DNA of 33,347 nt, taken from IMG/VR virus record IMGVR_UViG_3300020056_001226, positions 1 to 33,347 of that record; one strand, 5' to 3'. This document shows, piece by piece, positions 1-6,918 of the stretch. The notes beneath the pieces are model-generated. The model was not told where the DNA came from. It worked only from the letters and a program-made list of their open reading frames with translations, and made no database searches. How positions within the stretch are numbered: position 1 is the stretch's first letter; each line of letters starts with the position of its first letter. Both the position numbers and the translations under genes were made by a program. This DNA comes from a virus.

Positions 1-154
1 GGTCAAACATGCCAAGGTCATTCGGATCAAGGCCTTCCTGACCCTTTTTACCACCAAAACGACAGTGGTTCATTGAAGTACCAGTCATGTGAAACTGGTA
101 TTCTTTGTCATTGAGTTTTTCCCAATGATACTCATCACCATATCTATTTTTCAT
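1..154 (-). CDS. Hypothetical phage protein, 3' end outside window
   Basis: An ATG at 154 opens a frame that stays open to base 1, giving 51 residues beginning MKNRYGDEYHWEKLND. The start overlaps the stop codon of the upstream gene by 11 bases, the usual junction style in this genome. The visible part is polar, with a Gly/Lys-rich patch (FGGKKGQEG) followed by a proline and aspartate stretch, and it shows no domain I recognise. It is the last visible gene of the operon that begins at the 1195-1223 promoter. I assign no function. Confidence 0.55.
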   Translation of the reverse strand, partial: MKNRYGDEYHWEKLNDKEYQFHMTGTSMNHCRFGGKKGQEGLDPNDLGMFD

Positions 155-422
155 AACCCAGTTCCTTCGCACGTTTCTCAGCATACTTAACAGCACTTTT
201 TAAAGATTTAATAAGGTTTTTTGTATCATCGGCGTGATACTCATCGATTTTAAGAGTTCTGGGACTGATAAAAGATTCCAGTTCCTTGTCGATTAAATCT
301 TTTAGTGTCACGGATTTGGTATAAGCCGCTTCACAAGCCGTCCCAAAGTACACTTCGGTTGCGATATTGCCCTCGGCAGTCAACCAAGGGTCTGCGTCAA
401 TTTCAACAAAGTTTTTACTCAT
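144..422 (-). CDS. Hypothetical protein, 92 aa
   Basis: This is a small soluble protein starting MSKNFVEIDADPWL. Its acidic N-terminal half is followed by a predicted helical, lysine-rich C-terminus (SLKSAVKYAEKRAKELGYEK). There is no signal peptide, membrane segment or motif I recognise. The ATG at 422 follows a duplicated GGGTGAAACATG segment that supplies a GGGTGA-like ribosome site. The stop overlaps the start of the next gene by 11 bases, so the two are probably co-translated. It could be an early host-takeover protein, but only its position suggests that. Confidence 0.6.
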   Translation of the reverse strand: MSKNFVEIDADPWLTAEGNIATEVYFGTACEAAYTKSVTLKDLIDKELESFISPRTLKIDEYHADDTKNLIKSLKSAVKYAEKRAKELGYEK

Positions 423-441
423 GTTTCACCCATGTTTCACC
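420..441. repeat. 11-bp perfect tandem duplication between two genes
   Basis: The 11 bases at 420-430 are repeated exactly at 431-441 (catgtttcacc on the plus strand). Read on the coding strand, each copy carries GGGTGAAACATG. The unit therefore duplicates a stop codon or Shine-Dalgarno-like GGGTGA together with an ATG. The first copy ends the upstream gene and the second places an ATG at 422 for the downstream gene. Confidence 0.85.
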
Positions 442-700
442 CATCGTCTAGACCAGCTTCCCATCGTTCTGATTCCCACTGCTGAATGAAGTTTGAGAAT
501 CCTACTTGAAGTACACTGTACTCGCTCAGATTCTCTTCACGCCACTCTTCAATCTCTTTCACTTGGTCTGGAGTGATTTCAGTAATCTCTCCAACACCAA
601 AATGCTCAGTGATCTGTTCCCATACTTGGTCACAGATTTGGCTTTCATAATACTCTTCGGACTTGTGAGGGCGATGCCACACATACTTTTCTTCACTCAT
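437..700 (-). CDS. Hypothetical acidic protein, 87 aa
   Basis: The start is taken at ATG 700 (MSEEKYVWHRPHKSEEYYES), preceded by GAGG about nine bases upstream. A longer frame would begin with TTG at 706 and lacks support. The protein is acidic and rich in Trp and Glu, including the stretch DQVKEIEEWREENLSEY, and is predicted to be mostly helical. No known domain is visible. It sits two bases after the stop of the 152-residue gene upstream and belongs to the operon from the 1195-1223 promoter. Function is unknown. Confidence 0.6.
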   Translation of the reverse strand: MSEEKYVWHRPHKSEEYYESQICDQVWEQITEHFGVGEITEITPDQVKEIEEWREENLSEYSVLQVGFSNFIQQWESERWEAGLDDG

Positions 701-702
701 GA

Positions 703-1161
703 TCAAAACCTCGTTTGATATCGGTTGTCGGGGTCAACCTCATCGGCAGTCAAGGGCAAACCCATAAACACCTCTGTATATTCGTGATCCCAATTGTTGT
801 CAAAGAACCAACTGGTTCCATTTTCGCACAGTTCTTCATCTAACCATTCATCAGACAGAGGAGAATTCTCGGTCAGTATGGGATAGTAGAAACAGGCACA
901 CTCATCGAAATAGTCTACCATTTCAAACTCGGAGAATTCGCACTCTGGTTCACATTGACCACTAGCACTCTCATCAAGATAAGACTCGAGCAGTTCTTTC
1001 TCTTCTTCGTTGGTGATCTTTACGATATATGCACCAGATCGAAAGTTAGACTCAACTCGGCAACGGTCACCGCTCTCGTTATCTTTCCATACTTCCCACT
1101 GGTCAAAACTCTTTTTGTACATCGGGTGAATGGTGTACTCTTTTCCTACTTCAATTTTCAT
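703..1161 (-). CDS. Hypothetical protein, 152 aa, first gene after a strong promoter
   Basis: This polar, acidic protein begins MKIEVGKEYTIHPMYKKSF, which resembles the start of small beta-barrel phage proteins in which 'V.G..Y.V' opens an SH3-like strand. It contains several cysteines (SGQCEPECEF, DECACFYYP), but their spacing does not make a recognisable zinc site. An AAGGAA ribosome site lies just upstream of the ATG, and a sigma70-type promoter at 1195-1223 starts the transcript about 27 bases before the gene. It is the first gene of the leftmost visible operon, suggesting early expression. I cannot assign a function. Confidence 0.65.
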   Translation of the reverse strand: MKIEVGKEYTIHPMYKKSFDQWEVWKDNESGDRCRVESNFRSGAYIVKITNEEEKELLESYLDESASGQCEPECEFSEFEMVDYFDECACFYYPILTENSPLSDEWLDEELCENGTSWFFDNNWDHEYTEVFMGLPLTADEVDPDNRYQTRF

Positions 1162-1185
1162 GATAAATTCCTTACTTGAACAATC

Positions 1186-1200
1186 TAAGATTAAATCTTA
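1186..1200. promoter_or_regulatory. Palindrome overlapping the -10 box (operator candidate)
   Basis: The 15 bases form a 7+1+7 inverted repeat (TAAGATT, one central base, AATCTTA). One arm contains the TAAGAT -10 hexamer of the promoter at 1195-1223, so a bound dimeric regulator would cover the -10 box and start site. The symmetry is directly visible. Operator function is inferred, and AT-rich sequence can form such palindromes by chance. Confidence 0.35.
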
Positions 1201-1223
1201 TCATCTTTTGTATCGGAAGTCAA
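1195..1223 (-). promoter_or_regulatory. Sigma70-type promoter, extended -10
   Basis: On the minus strand there is TTGACT (1218-1223), a 17-base spacer, then TAAGAT (1195-1200). The three bases before the -10 box are TGA, matching an extended -10 (TGn). It lies in a 69-base gap between two genes, and the predicted start near 1188 leaves a short leader with a ribosome site before the ATG at 1161. It is likely used by host RNA polymerase early in infection. Confidence 0.7.
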
Positions 1224-1230
1224 TACAAAA

Positions 1231-1518
1231 TTAATCTAACCACTGTATGATTTCTACTGTACCACCACATCCAGCAGCACGAATAGTGTTGGCTGTTTCC
1301 TCTGCTTCTTCTCTTGTTTCGAACAATTCTACCACCAAATCAGCACAGGAACCCGTGTCTTCAGTGATATAATAAAAAGAGTCATTGGTCGATACTTTGA
1401 TGGCGTACTTCATTCTGCCTACCATACCAGATTTCTTACTAAAAATCCGATCCCAATTACTAGCAAACGTTTCATTGTCTACCGAATAGGGTCTCGGTCT
1501 ACTTCCCTTGCCACTCAT
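1231..1518 (-). CDS. Conserved small phage protein beginning MSGKGSRPRP, 95 aa
   Basis: The start is placed at ATG 1518, which has an AGAGGAAAAG ribosome site; a frame from 1542 would add eight residues without one. The N-terminus MSGKGSRPRPYSVDNETFAS followed by NWDRIF resembles, from memory, a short conserved segment in many small proteins of unrelated phages, with no established role. The rest (about residues 35-95) has alternating beta and helical segments (FYYITEDTGSCADLVVELFE, then TREEAEETANTIRAAG). That looks like a small alpha/beta fold. The last coding gene before the promoter gap, it overlaps the preceding gene by 20 bases. Confidence 0.7.
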   Translation of the reverse strand: MSGKGSRPRPYSVDNETFASNWDRIFSKKSGMVGRMKYAIKVSTNDSFYYITEDTGSCADLVVELFETREEAEETANTIRAAGCGGTVEIIQWLD

Positions 1519-2491
1519 ATACTTTTCCTCTAGGCCAATCAATCATTCCTCTAGCATCACGCTTTTGTAATTCAAAAAAATCCTTGGTTTCAAATATTGG
1601 TAACTCTGGAACCTCAGCATTCTGAATTAATGTTAAACATCTCTTTCGATTATGCATTCTCTCCGTATCTGTTATCTCTACCAAATCGGACAGTTTAATA
1701 TTTAGCAATTTTTTAAACTGTTCATAAAATCCTTCAAGTCTTTCTTCATTATCTTCTATACTGTCAAAAGAATAGTCAATAACGTTATCGTGCATCTTGA
1801 ACCCCAACCACTTCAAATTGCGATAATAGTTCTGTGCCGAAAATCCGAATGCAATCTTTTCATGTAGCAGAGGTTTCCATGTTTTTTCGGTAAACCTCAA
1901 CGTATTTACCTCTGGTTCAACATAAACATCTATCAATACTCTATCATAAAATTCAGCAGGATTGAAAGCAATTTTCGTTACCATGTCTGGTTGTTTCAAA
2001 CTATCGGCAATATTGAATTCTATATCAGCGAACACCCCGTTCCGTAAAAAAGAACAATACTGATTGATCAGTCCATCTTTCTCCACCTTGTCCCATAATT
2101 TCTGTCTAAAGGGTCTAGATTTGCCGTTAAGAAAACAAAACGGAATAGTGATCTCTTGATTTACATGTGTCTTGCCATGAGATATTGTTAGATACAAAAA
2201 ATAGTAAGGGTTTTTGCCGTGATACATATTTCTAGGCAGAGTATGATTCATATCACGAAAAGAATTGTCTTCGATGCAAAAAGATATATCAGAATTCTCT
2301 TCCACGAAAGAAATGTCAACAAATCGCACTATCTCTTCCCACAAATTGAACAAAGTATATTTTTTGTCCTTGCCGTGTTCGGATACTATCTCTTTGAGAG
2401 CATCATTATCTACAGTTCGGTGGCCATCAGCATCCCTTGCTAATAGGCATGATATGTAAACATTTTTATCATCAGAAGAAACTACGTTCAC
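1499..2491 (-). CDS. TEKTWKP-motif protein, possible glycosyltransferase relative, 330 aa
   Basis: The C-terminal half contains FTEKTWKPLLHEKIAFGF, then GFKMHDNVIDYSFDSIED. The same order of motifs occurs in the 310-residue protein at 22667-23599, so the two are paralogues. The pattern 'TEK.W..L....P...G' recalls the donor-site segment of GT10 (fucosyltransferase-type) enzymes. I infer a possible glycosyltransferase-like fold, but this is unproven. The GTG start overlaps the upstream stop as GTGA, so translation is probably coupled. It is the second gene after the TonB-dependent receptor, and no signal peptide or membrane segment is visible. Confidence 0.65.
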   Translation of the reverse strand: MNVVSSDDKNVYISCLLARDADGHRTVDNDALKEIVSEHGKDKKYTLFNLWEEIVRFVDISFVEENSDISFCIEDNSFRDMNHTLPRNMYHGKNPYYFLYLTISHGKTHVNQEITIPFCFLNGKSRPFRQKLWDKVEKDGLINQYCSFLRNGVFADIEFNIADSLKQPDMVTKIAFNPAEFYDRVLIDVYVEPEVNTLRFTEKTWKPLLHEKIAFGFSAQNYYRNLKWLGFKMHDNVIDYSFDSIEDNEERLEGFYEQFKKLLNIKLSDLVEITDTERMHNRKRCLTLIQNAEVPELPIFETKDFFELQKRDARGMIDWPRGKVYEWQGK

Positions 2492-2676
2492 CTAATTTGT
2501 TCTCTCTTTTTGTCACCAAACTTACGGCGATACACGGTTTCGCCCTTATCTGGACTTTCGTATATCCACGGTCTTTTTGCGTACCACTCTTCATAAGTGA
2601 TCAGAGGTTTATTAGCACCTTCCATCACGGCAAGATCAGCATGGTACATGGCACGCAAAACTTTGTCAGTATCCAT
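2488..2676 (-). CDS. Hypothetical protein, 62 aa, overlaps receptor 3' end
   Basis: The ATG at 2676 (MDTDKVLRAMYHADLAVMEG) overlaps the last codons and TGA of the TonB-dependent receptor by 11 bases. The stop overlaps the GTG of the next gene by four. An upstream in-frame ATG at 2742 would create a 77-base overlap and has no better ribosome site, so the short form is preferred. The protein is charged and soluble with a Trp/Tyr-rich middle (YEEWYAKRPWIYE) and a basic tail. Its function is unknown. Coupling to the receptor is the only clue, and it may be a cytoplasmic partner or a chance neighbour. Confidence 0.5.
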   Translation of the reverse strand: MDTDKVLRAMYHADLAVMEGANKPLITYEEWYAKRPWIYESPDKGETVYRRKFGDKKREQIR

Positions 2677-4165
2677 GCTGATACCCAACATGAAACTCGA
2701 CACCCCCAACAGGATACCCGTACTGGATTTCATAGACTTCATCAGTGAGATTGCTCACCGTAGCAAAAAATCCACTGTTCTCATAGGTAAAGTCAATTGT
2801 GGTTGCCCACTGATTGCTATTGATCTGAGTCGTGAAGTCTTTCCACTCAGCGGTCACAGAACCTTTCCACTCCGATACAAATGGCTGATCACTGTCAGTG
2901 TACCCAGCGAATACCGAAAAGTTCACATCACCAAAAGTGTAATTGTCTTGGAATCGCACACCACTGGTAGAGTAGTCGCCCGTATTCTGAAACTGATTGT
3001 TTTCAAAATTGTAGGTAATACCCTCATCAAAATTATATGCGAATGCCGTTACTGGGCCCAGTGAGATATCAATACCGGCAGATTCTTCTGGATTTAGATT
3101 GTTGTTCGACATAACGTAAGCGTCTCCGTTCTCTTCATATAGTGTTGGTTCCCGATAAGATGATCCTATGGCGACATTAATACCAGTGAGCAGGGGAACC
3201 GAAAACCCAACTCTGGCAACTACATTGTCACCGTCAGTTCTAACAGAAAAACCACCGTACTCAGCATACGCCTCGACCCGTTCTCTGGTTTGTCCTGCGA
3301 ATCTTTCTGCGTTGATTGTCGCACCGATCAACACATCATAAAACATCTGTCTAGCATCAGTGTAGAATCGTTGCGACTTACTTTCATAACCACTGCCCTC
3401 ATTGGGGAAGTCAGCATTGTTCCAACTGTAGCCAACTGTTATATTCTCATCATTGTACGATACTGTGCCACGGTTGCCTTCCTGTTTACACTCATCAGAA
3501 AATAGTGTCATGACAAAATTCTCATCAAAGGTAGGCTGGTAGCACCTATCGTAGTCATAGGAATAGTCAGTATAAACTAAATTGAAATTGCCGTACTCTC
3601 CACGCACCGTATAATTTTTGTACATGTCGTCTTCGTCATTGTCAGACCTGACCGAATCATTGTTAGCACCAAATGCCGTGAAAGAAAAACCCAAGTCACT
3701 TGATATGTGTGTCATGGCACTCTTTGATCCGGCACGAATCATAAAACGATTATCAAACGTATCGTTGATAAAAACAGTTCCAGCGAGTGAACCAGAACCA
3801 TAGATTGTAGAGTTAGAACCCTGCACCAGCGTGATTCTCTCGCCGCCTGTGGGTATATCATGAGCAAAGTCATACCAACCAGTACCAGAATCGTTGACAG
3901 GGATTCCGTTGCGATATATCTGCGAGTGAATAGTCTGTTGCCCTCGTTCACGATATCCAGCGAAACCACCATACCCACCTTGAGTGAATGATTGACTAGG
4001 ATCAAGAATCTCAGCGACAGTGAAATCTAAGTTTGGTTTGGGTTCAAATGTCTGGCGAGGTGCCGCCTCCACGACAATCTCATAAAGTTCTTCGGCATAC
4101 GCTGCACCAGCAAACCATGCCATGAACAGAAATACCACAAAAACATACCATCTAATTTTAATCAC
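2666..4165 (-). CDS. TonB-dependent outer-membrane receptor, phage-encoded, 499 aa
   Basis: This is a BtuB-like TonB-dependent receptor. The chosen GTG start at 4165 gives a classic signal peptide: basic MIKIRW, a hydrophobic core, and cleavage after AYA near residue 24. A TonB-box-like EIVVEA follows at about 29-34. The plug domain (about 35-150) shows the usual signatures: GYRERG, the NGIPVNDSGTGWYD loop, and ERITLVQGSNSTIYGSGSLA. The rest is a beta barrel with a cysteine pair in one presumed loop. Late motifs SYREPTLYEENG and NNLNPEESAGIDISLG match TonB receptors, as does the aromatic C-terminal residue. It is shorter than the usual 600-700 residues but looks complete. GTGA overlap with the micro-ORF upstream argues against the longer GTG start at 4192. 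The ligand is unknown. Confidence 0.93.
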   Translation of the reverse strand: MIKIRWYVFVVFLFMAWFAGAAYAEELYEIVVEAAPRQTFEPKPNLDFTVAEILDPSQSFTQGGYGGFAGYRERGQQTIHSQIYRNGIPVNDSGTGWYDFAHDIPTGGERITLVQGSNSTIYGSGSLAGTVFINDTFDNRFMIRAGSKSAMTHISSDLGFSFTAFGANNDSVRSDNDEDDMYKNYTVRGEYGNFNLVYTDYSYDYDRCYQPTFDENFVMTLFSDECKQEGNRGTVSYNDENITVGYSWNNADFPNEGSGYESKSQRFYTDARQMFYDVLIGATINAERFAGQTRERVEAYAEYGGFSVRTDGDNVVARVGFSVPLLTGINVAIGSSYREPTLYEENGDAYVMSNNNLNPEESAGIDISLGPVTAFAYNFDEGITYNFENNQFQNTGDYSTSGVRFQDNYTFGDVNFSVFAGYTDSDQPFVSEWKGSVTAEWKDFTTQINSNQWATTIDFTYENSGFFATVSNLTDEVYEIQYGYPVGGVEFHVGYQHGY

Positions 4166-4278
4166 ATGAACATCCCATATGCTAGACACCACAATTCTAA
4201 CCCAAGTTTATAAAATACCCAAGCACCCATAACGCACAATGCGCCCATACACATTTGACCAGTGACAGTCTTATTCAT
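4162..4278 (-). CDS. 38-residue hydrophobic micro-ORF coupled to the TonB receptor
   Basis: The ATG at 4278 is preceded by an excellent AGGAGAT ribosome site. The product begins MNKTVTGQMCMGALCVMGAW and continues with one hydrophobic stretch of transmembrane length, ending GMFM. Its start overlaps the stop of the SGNH gene and its TGA overlaps the receptor's GTG as GTGA. It is therefore precisely fitted between the two genes. It could be a leader peptide that sets receptor translation, or a small inner-membrane partner. No lipobox is evident. Existence is supported by the ribosome site and both junctions, not by homology. Confidence 0.6.
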   Translation of the reverse strand: MNKTVTGQMCMGALCVMGAWVFYKLGLELWCLAYGMFM

Positions 4279-5269
4279 TATTATCTCCTATCATGCCACG
4301 TTTAATCAGTTCCTTTTTAACCAATTTCATCCATGCATTTTGGACATCAGTAGGCGGGTGATACATCAGATTTTCTGCAAAATCACCACACTCCCAATAT
4401 CTAAATTCTTGTAGTCCACCTTGAACAACGCTGTCGTTCTCATAAAAAAACCAAGTGTCCCAATCAATCATATCCATCCAATGTTTACAGTCTGGATACA
4501 TCTTTTCAATTCTTTTGTTTTTGAATTCTGCCTTCATATTTTCTGGCAACGGCGTTGTAGTTTTTTCTGTGTTGTCCCACAGTCTTCTAGCCAACCAACC
4601 CATAGTTGCTTGTCCAGAGATTAAGTTTCTATCGCCGTTGCCATGAATTTCATCTGTTGGTCTAACGTGTACATCGTGAAATATATTCTGCCAACACATG
4701 TTCATCAAAGGTACGCCATAGGATTTGCACAAAGACTGTAGAGTAATTATGGCACGACATGTGTCAACATAACATTGTGCTTTGCTAAAATTGTTATCGA
4801 AATAAGACCTAATGCGTCTATCTAATGACGGTATACCAAAATCCCATATACCATAACCACCCCCAATGATCAACCAATTCGACATCGGGTGTTTTATTTT
4901 CTCATTATTTTCGGTGAGGAAATAATTGGTAAAAGTAGTCTGCTGTTCTTTCCTTAACCCATTGTAGATATCTCTCCAGTCTGGGTCTTCGTGAGTGAAC
5001 AAGAATTCTTTTCTAAATGGCGATGACCACATCACTACCACACCAGCAGCATTTTTTCTTCTCTCTGGTTTTGATAGTTCATAACATAAACGATCACAGA
5101 TGATCTGATTTCCAGAACCCATCTGTGCAGCATGGATAACAGAATCTCTTCCTAATTCAGATTCTAGTTGTCTGGCCCATGATAAAGTTTTTTTGTCTGT
5201 GTGTGCCGTAAAAGAACATCCACCAGTAATAATATAATTATCTTTTTCCGCCGAAGTATCTGACTGCAT
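4271..5269 (-). CDS. SGNH/GDSL hydrolase-like protein, copy 1, 332 aa
   Basis: Near the N-terminus is IITGGCSFTAHT, matching the SGNH block I pattern (G-x-S-x-T) with the presumed nucleophile Ser18. It is followed by a GSGNQ element like block III, and near the C-terminus by HPPTDVQNAW, where the catalytic His block is expected. SGNH enzymes cleave or transfer acyl esters, often on sugars or lipids. The ATG at 5269 follows AAAAGGGAC; an ATG at 5293 would add eight residues. Three further SGNH-like proteins occur in this window (10563, 19742, 29978). It lies between the nuclease gene and the micro-ORF/receptor pair. The substrate is unknown. Confidence 0.7.
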   Translation of the reverse strand: MQSDTSAEKDNYIITGGCSFTAHTDKKTLSWARQLESELGRDSVIHAAQMGSGNQIICDRLCYELSKPERRKNAAGVVVMWSSPFRKEFLFTHEDPDWRDIYNGLRKEQQTTFTNYFLTENNEKIKHPMSNWLIIGGGYGIWDFGIPSLDRRIRSYFDNNFSKAQCYVDTCRAIITLQSLCKSYGVPLMNMCWQNIFHDVHVRPTDEIHGNGDRNLISGQATMGWLARRLWDNTEKTTTPLPENMKAEFKNKRIEKMYPDCKHWMDMIDWDTWFFYENDSVVQGGLQEFRYWECGDFAENLMYHPPTDVQNAWMKLVKKELIKRGMIGDNNE

Positions 5270-5603
5270 GTCCCTTTTCCACCAAGTATTCATTCAATGA
5301 CTGATCAGCGTATTCTTTGTCTGACCAAATCTCACCAAGGATACGACCATACTTGCCCTTGGCATCATATGTTTTTGTTTTAAGAACGGCAGTCTCGCCT
5401 TCTGGGCAAAAGTTCACACAGTAATCTTTTGCAGCAAGACCCAATTTCTTTTCTTCCAAATCTCTGGTACGACTTTCTGGCGTGTTAATACCATAAAGTC
5501 TGACTCTTTGATCATTGAGCCAGACTCCAAAACCTAGATCGATATGCACATCAACGGTATCACCATCAACCCATCTGTCAATGATTACTTTGTACTCATA
5601 CAT
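5238..5603 (-). CDS. Staphylococcal-type (thermo)nuclease, 121 aa
   Basis: A compact SNase-fold nuclease. It has VDGDTVDVHIDLGFG near the N-terminus, then QRVRLYGINTPES and later GKYGR. These place Arg35, Glu43 and Arg87 at the catalytic positions known in the Staphylococcus aureus enzyme. The second calcium ligand (Asp40 there) is Asn here. There is no signal peptide, so it should act in the cytoplasm, possibly degrading host DNA or RNA. A GGGGAAG ribosome site precedes the ATG. The gene overlaps a 26-residue membrane ORF upstream and the SGNH gene downstream. Confidence 0.88.
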   Translation of the reverse strand: MYEYKVIIDRWVDGDTVDVHIDLGFGVWLNDQRVRLYGINTPESRTRDLEEKKLGLAAKDYCVNFCPEGETAVLKTKTYDAKGKYGRILGEIWSDKEYADQSLNEYLVEKGHAVRYFGGKR

Positions 5604-5676
5604 CTTCTTCCCCTTTTATGTGCCACCAAAGGACAAAAACAATCCCACCAGCAACATATAATAAAAACTCAATCAT
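5596..5676 (-). CDS. 26-residue single-span membrane micro-ORF
   Basis: The ATG at 5676 overlaps the end of the upstream gene, and the TGA overlaps the nuclease start (ATG at 5603) by eight bases. The product, MIEFLLYVAGGIVFVLWWHI plus a short KGEEDV tail, is one hydrophobic helix with a charged C-terminus. Without it there would be a 65-base gap in an otherwise gap-free operon. There is no strong Shine-Dalgarno sequence, only GGAAG immediately before the ATG, so coupling would be needed. Function is unknown. Confidence 0.45.
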   Translation of the reverse strand: MIEFLLYVAGGIVFVLWWHIKGEEDV

Positions 5677-5902
5677 CTTCCGACAATTCTCTTTCCAAAA
5701 ACCTTGTAAAGATTTTATTATCCTTTCCAAATGTAGTTGCAAACCATTCCTTGCCCATTTTACGAGAAAGAAATTCTTCCACTACAGCCATATAGACCGC
5801 ACCATGAATCATACCGCCCTGTTTAAATCCAGCCTTGTAGCTAGTATAGGAGCAACCTCCCATACAAACTAGTATGATAATAACCTGTTCAAGTGTGATC
5901 AT
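5669..5902 (-). CDS. Hypothetical membrane-anchored protein, 77 aa
   Basis: The N-terminal segment ITLEQVIIILVCMGGCSYTS forms one likely membrane helix, followed by a cytoplasmic-looking part with Lys, Phe and an acidic tail (RFLERELSEDD). An AAAGGATAACAA ribosome site precedes the ATG. The Cys near the end of the hydrophobic stretch does not fit a clear lipobox. It lies between the HAD phosphatase and the 26-residue membrane ORF, so two small membrane proteins are encoded side by side. A role in altering the host envelope is possible but unsupported. Confidence 0.6.
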   Translation of the reverse strand: MITLEQVIIILVCMGGCSYTSYKAGFKQGGMIHGAVYMAVVEEFLSRKMGKEWFATTFGKDNKIFTRFLERELSEDD

Positions 5903-5905
5903 TTG

Positions 5906-6490
5906 TTATCCTTTCAGAATGTCATATAGTTGCTCCCAACTTTTGACAATCGTTGCCGGCCCCTGATAATCCATATTATGGCCGTGTTCCATTAGGAATG
6001 AATTGAATCCAAACTCAGCACCAACATCTGCGTTTACTGGTTTGTCTTCAATCCACGGTGCTCCATAATATTTATGCGACAATCGTTCAAGGATTTCATC
6101 TTTATCAGCACCACAGTCTAGATAATGAAACCCAACAAAGGCATCACCAAATAATTTTCGTAGGTTTTGAGTTCGCAATTCCTGTGCATACGGATCACTA
6201 TGAAGACTAGTCACGGCAACAAATAGGTATCCATGTTGTTCAAACAATTTGCGAATGAACCATTGGGCATCACGCAAAGGTGGCAGAAAACCAATAGCGG
6301 CACTGCTGTTGAATTGGTTGGTAAGTCTCTTCCCCTCTTCTGGGGTAATGTTAAACCTTTCGTTGATTTTGTACATCAACTGGTATCCCTCCACGGGAAC
6401 CATTCCATTGTGCCTACACCATCCCATGAATGCGGTCTCCCAATCAAGGCAAACCCCATCACAGTCGGTTAAAATAAATTTGTTTTTCAA
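5906..6490 (-). CDS. HAD-superfamily phosphatase, 194 aa
   Basis: Motif I is LTDCDGVCLDW near the N-terminus (Asp9 nucleophile, Asp11 acid/base). Motif II is probably VAVTSLHSD, a basic motif III region follows around KDEILERL, and WIEDKPVNAD matches motif IV with its acidic metal ligands. HAD enzymes of this size hydrolyse phosphate from small molecules such as nucleotides, or from DNA ends. The TTG start overlaps the upstream stop as TTGA behind a GAGGAGG ribosome site. Given the phage's nucleotide genes, a 5'-nucleotidase role is plausible, though the sequence alone does not fix the substrate. Confidence 0.8.
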   Translation of the reverse strand: MKNKFILTDCDGVCLDWETAFMGWCRHNGMVPVEGYQLMYKINERFNITPEEGKRLTNQFNSSAAIGFLPPLRDAQWFIRKLFEQHGYLFVAVTSLHSDPYAQELRTQNLRKLFGDAFVGFHYLDCGADKDEILERLSHKYYGAPWIEDKPVNADVGAEFGFNSFLMEHGHNMDYQGPATIVKSWEQLYDILKG

Positions 6491-6915
6491 GCGGCCTCCT
6501 CAAATTTTTCTAGGGCCACATCATATCGGCCGTTTTCATCCTGCGACCATGTGCGCTCACCAACGATATTGCGAGCCATAGTATAGTCCTTTACATCCTC
6601 ACGGCAAGACAACTTGCCATCAACGAGTTCAGCGTAGATAGCGGTATCCCACTCTTCTACAACTGTAGCGGGGTCAAAGTCGATATCATCGACTAGGTTT
6701 TCGCCAACAATATACTCTTCAGCATAATCATTGCGATACTCGATGCACTTAGCCACATCAGTGAAAAACTGGCCAGACATGGCCTGCTCCAACGAAGCCT
6801 CTACAACAAAGCAAGAGCCGCCCTTAGACTTCCAGTACTGCGGGCACTCACCCTTACCGTCCCAATCGTGGGCGCCATAGTTTTCCATAAACTGAGTGTA
6901 GATAACAACTTTCAT
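6487..6915 (-). CDS. Conserved phage protein of unknown function, 142 aa
   Basis: The protein starts MKVVIYTQFMENYGAHDWDG and continues KGECPQYWKSKGG, a pattern I associate from memory with small accessory proteins of large phages, with no known role. It is acidic, with many Tyr and Trp residues and three cysteines in the first half that do not form an obvious zinc site. The likely ribosome site is GGGGTTTAATTT. Its end overlaps the HAD phosphatase start as TTGA, so the two may be made in matched amounts. It is the second gene of the operon begun by the 7188-7216 promoter. Confidence 0.65.
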   Translation of the reverse strand: MKVVIYTQFMENYGAHDWDGKGECPQYWKSKGGSCFVVEASLEQAMSGQFFTDVAKCIEYRNDYAEEYIVGENLVDDIDFDPATVVEEWDTAIYAELVDGKLSCREDVKDYTMARNIVGERTWSQDENGRYDVALEKFEEAA

Positions 6916-6918
6916 AAA

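Noticed and set aside
2677-2742. Longer N-terminus for the gene after the receptor (ATG 2742)
   Set aside because: It would overlap the receptor by 77 bases, lacks a ribosome site, and the ATG at 2676 fits the local junction style.
2597-3064. Plus-strand open frame of 155 codons opposite the TonB receptor
   Set aside because: It lies entirely antisense to strongly supported coding sequence, no gene in the window is on the plus strand, and its product shows no domain or ribosome site.
4166-4192. Longer receptor start (GTG 4192)
   Set aside because: It puts nine polar residues before the signal peptide and overlaps the micro-ORF by 31 bases, while GTG 4165 gives a normal signal peptide and a GTGA junction.
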